Assembly: GCA_947476275.1 (NCBI GenBank) | Contig: CANJPQ010000008.1 | Coordinates: 1-64,000, forward strand | Reading direction: 5' to 3' | DNA length: 64,000 nucleotides | Source of the DNA: Fidelibacterota bacterium | Lineage (GTDB): Bacteria > Pseudomonadota > Alphaproteobacteria > Rhodospirillales > Rhodospirillaceae | Part shown: positions 60,071-64,000 of the stretch, piece by piece | Layout: each line of letters starts with the position of its first letter | Numbering within the stretch: position 1 is the stretch's first letter | The notes under the pieces: generated by a model | What the model was told of the DNA's origin: nothing | The model's input: only the letters and a program-made list of their open reading frames with translations | Databases searched by the model: none | Made by a program: the position numbers and the translations under genes

Positions 60071-61066
60071 ATGGACAATCGACTTCCGCAGACCGATCGC
60101 CGCAACGCCTTGCGCGGCATGGTCGGGCTAGGCGCCGCGGCCGTGGCGCTGCCCCTTTTCCCGCGCATCATCACCAGCCCCGCCCAGGCGCAGGCCGCGT
60201 TCGGCGTGCAGAAGGGCATGAGCGATCTGGTGCACATCAAAGGCAGCGCCGTGGAAGCGGTGCCCATGGCGGAATGGGAAACGGCCTCCACCAGCGCTGA
60301 AGCCGCCGGATCGCCGTTGCGGTATCTCATGGGCGCGGAAGCGGCCAAAGCGCCGAAGGATGCCGCCCACTACACGGTGAAGACGTTCGATTTCCCCTCG
60401 GGGTCGATCCGGGTGCTGACCTTCAAGAAGGGCTCGCCGTTGTTGCATCAGATCTCTTTCGAGACCGAGATCTTCTTTGTCTCGGGCTCGGCGACCCTGT
60501 CGCCGCTGTTCGGCCTTGAGGGCAAGACTGAGAAGATCAACGCCGGCGATGCGCTGTTTCAGCCGGGCGGCATGTTGCGCAATCCGAAGTGCAGCGAGGA
60601 TACGGTGCTGGTGACCTGGGTCGTCGGCAACGCCAAGCAATCGCCGAAGGGGTCGATTGTGCGCGGCAAGGGTCTCAAGGAGGCCTCCCGCGCCGAGTGG
60701 CAGGAGAACGGCAAGGACATCAGCGCCCGGGACGCCGCCGCAATGAAGAAGGCGCCGAAGGACGCTGTCACGCTCATCACCAAAAGGTATGAAGCGGACG
60801 GCAACTCGATCCGCCATGCGCTCCTCAAGAAGGGCACGCGCACCAGCCTCGGCACCACAAGCCGGAACGATGTGCTGATCTATCTCGTCAAGGGCCGCCT
60901 GGGCCGGAAAGAGGGCGATCAGCACTTCGAGATGGTCGCCGGCGACGCCATGCGGGAGAAGATGGGCAATCCCGGGTACTGGGAAGTGCCGGAAGATTCG
61001 ATCTTCCTGGCGACCGACGCGCCGTTCAACCCGGCGATGTATTCGCCCACCATGGTCGCGCGCTGA
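60071..61066 (+). CDS. Tat-exported bicupin protein
   Basis: 331 residues. A twin-arginine signal is seen: DRRNALRGMVGLGAAAVALPL, then cleavage after PAQAQA. Two cupin halves follow, with SPLLHQISFETEIFFVSGSATL and GDALFQPGGML in the first, and LLKKGTRTSLGTTSRNDVLIYLVKGRLG and AGDAMREKMGNP in the second. Tat export suggests a folded, perhaps metal-containing, periplasmic protein. ATG 60071 follows GAGGGACC. A third cupin gene follows 12 bases later. The substrate is unknown. Confidence 0.8.
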   Translation: MDNRLPQTDRRNALRGMVGLGAAAVALPLFPRIITSPAQAQAAFGVQKGMSDLVHIKGSAVEAVPMAEWETASTSAEAAGSPLRYLMGAEAAKAPKDAAHYTVKTFDFPSGSIRVLTFKKGSPLLHQISFETEIFFVSGSATLSPLFGLEGKTEKINAGDALFQPGGMLRNPKCSEDTVLVTWVVGNAKQSPKGSIVRGKGLKEASRAEWQENGKDISARDAAAMKKAPKDAVTLITKRYEADGNSIRHALLKKGTRTSLGTTSRNDVLIYLVKGRLGRKEGDQHFEMVAGDAMREKMGNPGYWEVPEDSIFLATDAPFNPAMYSPTMVAR

Positions 61067-61078
61067 GGGGAGGGGCAC

Positions 61079-61501
61079 ATGAAACTCTATGAAATGGGCA
61101 TCGACGAAAACGGCCGCAGCACCGCTTCGCTCTTCGAGATCAAGATGAACCGCGTCAGCGACACCGAATCCTTGAGCAATAAGCAGGACGGCGGCGGCAT
61201 CTGGCGCATCGGCTTCCGTCACAATGCCGAGCACCACCGCACCGACAAGGCCTACAGCAGCGCGGCCGGCCCCTATGAGATGCACGTCGGCGGGGCGCCC
61301 CATTTCGTCGGCTGCATGTCGGGGCACGCGGAGATCACCATGCAGGACGGCGGGGCCTGGCGCCTAGCGCCTGGGGAATTCCTGTACGTCCGCCCGGGTG
61401 CACTGCACCACAGCAACAACCCTAGCACCGTGCCGGTGACGATTTTCAATCTCTATATGCCGGGTACGGCCAAGGATACGAAGCCCTACCCGTTTAAGTG
61501 A
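61079..61501 (+). CDS. Cupin-domain protein
   Basis: 140 residues with one cupin domain: HFVGCMSGHAEITMQDGGAWRLAPGEFLYVRPGALHHSNN, where His in HH and the Glu/His positions can bind metal. There is no signal peptide. ATG 61079 has GGGGAGGGG upstream. It lies 12 bases after the exported bicupin gene and is probably co-transcribed with it. Function unknown, possibly a dioxygenase, isomerase or sensor. Confidence 0.82.
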   Translation: MKLYEMGIDENGRSTASLFEIKMNRVSDTESLSNKQDGGGIWRIGFRHNAEHHRTDKAYSSAAGPYEMHVGGAPHFVGCMSGHAEITMQDGGAWRLAPGEFLYVRPGALHHSNNPSTVPVTIFNLYMPGTAKDTKPYPFK

Positions 61502-61680
61502 GCCTGGCACGTCCGTCCGGGTTGTGGCTGACAGGCTTGCGGGATTGTATGATCCGCATGCGGGCTTTGGGCGCGGCCGGCCTCGCGCCCGGGGCAGGCT
61601 TTAAGTATGATCGGCGCAATGAAAAAGCCGTGCCGCGCGGCCGATTTTGGTCATCTGGGATGCCGCAGATTTTGAAGAAC

Positions 61681-62823
61681 ATGCCCCGCCCTTCCTTGCC
61701 CCACCGGACGGTTTGGATCGCCTGCGTCGCCGCAGCCGTCCTGGCGCTCGCCGCCCCCGCCGAGGCCGCGGGTCCCAAGAACAAGACCCTGGGTTTCGTG
61801 GTCCGGGACTGGTTCACGTCGATCTATAACAGCAAGTTCCTGGACGAATGCCCCGAAGGCATCGCCATCAGCAACGATGAGTATTGGTGGCGGAGCCTGT
61901 CGCCGGCAGAGCGTGCGAACAAGACCGATAACGGCCTGATCCAGGGGCTCACGCGCTTACCGACCGCGTTCAAGCGCGGTCCGAACGGTGAGAACGTCTG
62001 CTTTAATCCGACGGTGGTCACCGATCCGCCGATGCGGATCGTCGAAGGCAAGTATTCCTATGGCGTCAACCTCGACGGCACCACGGATGGACAGGCCACG
62101 CCCAAAACCTGCCAGCACGAGAAGTTCACCCATCCCGACGGCACGCCCGGCATCGACAACCAGATGTATCGCCTAGTCGGTTGCGTCTATGGCTGGCGCA
62201 AAGGCGGGCTGCCCGAACTCAACGCCCATGAAGGGCGGCGCACCAGCGGCCTCGGCATGACGTTAATTGAAATCACCGGTGTCGATGACGCGCGCAACGA
62301 CGACGACGTCACCATCACATTCTATCGGTCGGTCGATCAGTTCGCCCTCGATGGCGCGGGCAAGCCGCTCTCGTTCTCGAGCTACAACATCGACACCGAG
62401 CAAGACGGCAAGCCGCGTTATGGTGACAGCCTCAAGGGCAAGATCAACGACGGCGTTGTCACCACCGCGCGGGGCGATGTGCGCCTGCCGTTCTATGGCA
62501 ATTACAACTTCATGCACCCGGCCATCAAAGATATGGCGCTTAAGCTTGAGATCGCGGCCGACGGTACGTCTGCCAAGGGCCAAGTCACCGGCTACTATGA
62601 CGCCGATGAGTTCATCTACTACGTCCAAGGCATGACGGGCCATTCGTCCACAGCGGACGACTGCCCCGCGATGTATGTTGCCGCTCACGAATTGGCAGAC
62701 GGATATCCCGATCCCAAGACCGGTGCGTGCACCCACCTTTCGTCGTCGTTCGATGTCACCGCCTACGCCGCCTTCGTGATCCATCCGAAGCAGGAACGGC
62801 TGACCGCAGGAGCAAAGCCGTGA
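61681..62823 (+). CDS. Secreted protein of unknown function, partner of the DUF1592 gene
   Basis: 380 residues. The signal peptide (MPRPSLPHRTVWIACVAAAVLALAAPAEAA) is followed by a Trp/Tyr-rich mature part with four or more Cys (DECPEGIAISNDEYWWRSL, NVCFNPTVV, KTCQHEKF, LVGCVYGWRKGGLPELNAHEG, DDCPAMYV, GACTHLSSSFDV). I recognise no domain. The stop overlaps the start of the DUF1592 lipoprotein gene (TGATG), so the two are coupled. ATG 61681 is chosen for the signal peptide; ATG 61660 is equally possible, and the frame stays open to 61498. Confidence 0.72.
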   Translation: MPRPSLPHRTVWIACVAAAVLALAAPAEAAGPKNKTLGFVVRDWFTSIYNSKFLDECPEGIAISNDEYWWRSLSPAERANKTDNGLIQGLTRLPTAFKRGPNGENVCFNPTVVTDPPMRIVEGKYSYGVNLDGTTDGQATPKTCQHEKFTHPDGTPGIDNQMYRLVGCVYGWRKGGLPELNAHEGRRTSGLGMTLIEITGVDDARNDDDVTITFYRSVDQFALDGAGKPLSFSSYNIDTEQDGKPRYGDSLKGKINDGVVTTARGDVRLPFYGNYNFMHPAIKDMALKLEIAADGTSAKGQVTGYYDADEFIYYVQGMTGHSSTADDCPAMYVAAHELADGYPDPKTGACTHLSSSFDVTAYAAFVIHPKQERLTAGAKP

Positions 62824-64000
62824 TGCGTCGCTGGATTTTCGCCGGTTTCGGCCTTGCTGCCCTCTCGCTGCTGAGCGGATGCGGACCGTCGGAGCCTGTC
62901 GCCAAGGGCGCAGCCCCGACCATGCGCCGCTTGAGCAATGACCAGTATCGCAACGTCATTGCGGACGTGTTCGGCGCACACATTGTGGTCTCGGGCCAGG
63001 CAGACGCCCTGACCCGCACCGACGGTCTGTTAGCCGACGGCGCCCGGCTAGCCCGCATCACGCCGTCCGGCGGCGAAAAGTTCTACGGGCTGGCCAAGTC
63101 GATCTCCGCCCAGGTCGTGGCGCCGGAGAACCGCGAGGGTAATTTTACCTGCGCGCCGGCGGACGTGAAAGCGGCTGACGATGCGTGCGCGAAGCAATTC
63201 TTCACGCGCGTGGGCCGACTGCTCTATCGCCGCCCGCTCATTCAGTCGGAACTCGATCTGGCGGTGGAGACATCGCGCGAAGGTGCGAAGACCTACAGCG
63301 ATTTCTATCGCGGTGTCGCGTCGGGCTTGGTCGGCATGCTGACCACGCCGCAGTTCCTCTACATCGTCGATGAAACCGAGGCCGATCCGAAGAAGACGGG
63401 CCAGCAGCGTTTGACCTCATACGCCAAGGCGGCGCGCTTGAGCTTCCTGTTGTGGAATACGGCGCCGAACGAAGTCCTGCTCGATGCGGCGGCAAAGGGC
63501 GAACTCGAAAGCGACTCCGGCCTGCGCAAGCAGGTGGAACGGATGATGGCCTCGCCGCGGCTCGACGTGGGCGTGCGCGCGTTCTTCGAGGACTTCTTGC
63601 GTTTCGACCAGTTCGACACGCTCGAGAAGGACAGCGTGATCTATCCCGCCTTCACGCTGAAGGTAGTGGAAGATTCGCGCGAACAGGTGCTGCGCACCGT
63701 GCTCGATCACCTGATCGAGAACAACAAGGACTACCGCGAGATCTTCACCACCCGGAAAACTTTCGTTACGGGTCCTCTGGCACGCATCTATCACGTGCCG
63801 ACGGCGCGTCCGTCCGGCGGTTGGGAACCTTATGAGTTCGACGCGGACGATCCGCGCGCTGGCATCCTCACGCAGGTAGGCTTTGCCGCGCTCGCGTCGC
63901 ATCCGGGCCGCAGTTCGCCGACGCTTCGCGGCCGCGCGATCCGTGAAGCGATCCTGTGCCAGAAGGTGCCAGATCCGCCGGGTAATGTGGACTTCACCAA
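62823..64000 (+). CDS. DUF1592/DUF1588 (Planctomycete-type) lipoprotein, 5' part
   Basis: The gene runs off the window; 392 residues are visible. A lipoprotein signal is followed by Cys20 (LLSGCGPSE). Then come RRLSNDQYRNVIADVFG (DUF1587-like), CAKQFFTRVGRLLYRRPLIQSEL (DUF1595-like), the DUF1592 part with FLYIVDE, RLSFLLWNTAPNEVLLDAA and RAFFEDFLRFDQF, and the start of DUF1588 with RAGILTQVGFAALASHPGRSSPTLRG. No heme-binding CxxCH is present in the visible part, although many relatives have one. The role of this family is unknown; it is usually encoded with a second secreted protein. Confidence 0.88.
   Translation, partial: MRRWIFAGFGLAALSLLSGCGPSEPVAKGAAPTMRRLSNDQYRNVIADVFGAHIVVSGQADALTRTDGLLADGARLARITPSGGEKFYGLAKSISAQVVAPENREGNFTCAPADVKAADDACAKQFFTRVGRLLYRRPLIQSELDLAVETSREGAKTYSDFYRGVASGLVGMLTTPQFLYIVDETEADPKKTGQQRLTSYAKAARLSFLLWNTAPNEVLLDAAAKGELESDSGLRKQVERMMASPRLDVGVRAFFEDFLRFDQFDTLEKDSVIYPAFTLKVVEDSREQVLRTVLDHLIENNKDYREIFTTRKTFVTGPLARIYHVPTARPSGGWEPYEFDADDPRAGILTQVGFAALASHPGRSSPTLRGRAIREAILCQKVPDPPGNVDFT

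Overview
The window is high-GC chromosomal DNA, best read as an alphaproteobacterium. The supporting signs are a MipZ division-positioning ATPase, two LexA operators of the alphaproteobacterial type (GTTC-N7-GTTC) in front of imuA and dnaE2, a PAS_5-type protein, a long two-component NADPH glutamate synthase and a SOS mutasome (imuA-imuB-dnaE2) instead of a polymerase V operon. The order or genus cannot be fixed from these genes. Most of the window is core or metabolic sequence. I see no prophage, integron, CRISPR array, rRNA or tRNA.

Layout. 1-1600: the end of an IS5-type insertion sequence interrupting an older ORF, then a WbqC-family gene and a small lipoprotein. 1.7-7.8 kb: an aromatic-acid-type MFS carrier with a PEP-mutase-like lyase and an isochorismatase-fold hydrolase, a secreted peroxiredoxin, an FKBP isomerase, an exported esterase and a DUF1993 protein. 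7.8-10.5 kb: two tandem paralogous membrane proteins behind an MFS gene. 10.8-18.7 kb: a TonB-dependent receptor frameshifted by a 17-bp tandem duplication, a quinone-oxidoreductase-like MDR, a biotin-sulfoxide-reductase-like molybdoenzyme, a split amidohydrolase, a GDT1/TMEM165 cation exporter, and a small secreted protein with a stop codon inside its signal peptide. 19.0-25.6 kb: gltB-gltD and a PAS protein. 26.3-28.9 kb: exported glutathione peroxidase plus a DsbD-like reductase. 29.0-32.5 kb: three genes (lipid-linked sugar glycosyltransferase, polyprenyl-phosphate glycosyltransferase, YdjC-type deacetylase) resembling the Francisella FlmK/FlmF2/NaxD lipid A amino-sugar pathway. 32.5-38.4 kb: an Uup-type ABC-F protein, YaiI, a DEAD-box helicase, SthA and a GIY-YIG protein. 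38.5-40.0 kb: an NmrA-like protein and a methyltransferase.

40.0-48.3 kb carries imuA, imuB and dnaE2. The usual cassette is split by about 2.8 kb of minus-strand genes, part of it visibly lower in GC: a GNAT, a beta-lactamase-fold serine hydrolase and a toxin-antitoxin pair. Both imuA and dnaE2 keep their own SOS box. 48.4-54.3 kb: a small unknown protein, an NmrA-like reductase, and a minus-strand series (methyltransferase, MFS, exported metallo-beta-lactamase-fold hydrolase, ArsC-like, CDKN3-like phosphatase). 54.3-56.5 kb: the YgiC/YgiB/DUF350 cluster. 56.6-58.6 kb: leuA behind a promoter and a 20-residue leucine-rich leader peptide. 58.7-64 kb: mipZ, three cupin proteins (one Tat-exported), an unknown secreted protein and a DUF1592/DUF1588 lipoprotein cut by the window end.

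Four loci carry lesions or gene-breaking events: the IS-interrupted ORF, the receptor, the amidohydrolase and the 18.2-kb secreted protein. The most interesting regulatory observations are the leuA leader peptide, the two SOS boxes around the split mutasome, the perfect palindrome in front of the toxin gene and a strong hairpin in the receptor leader.
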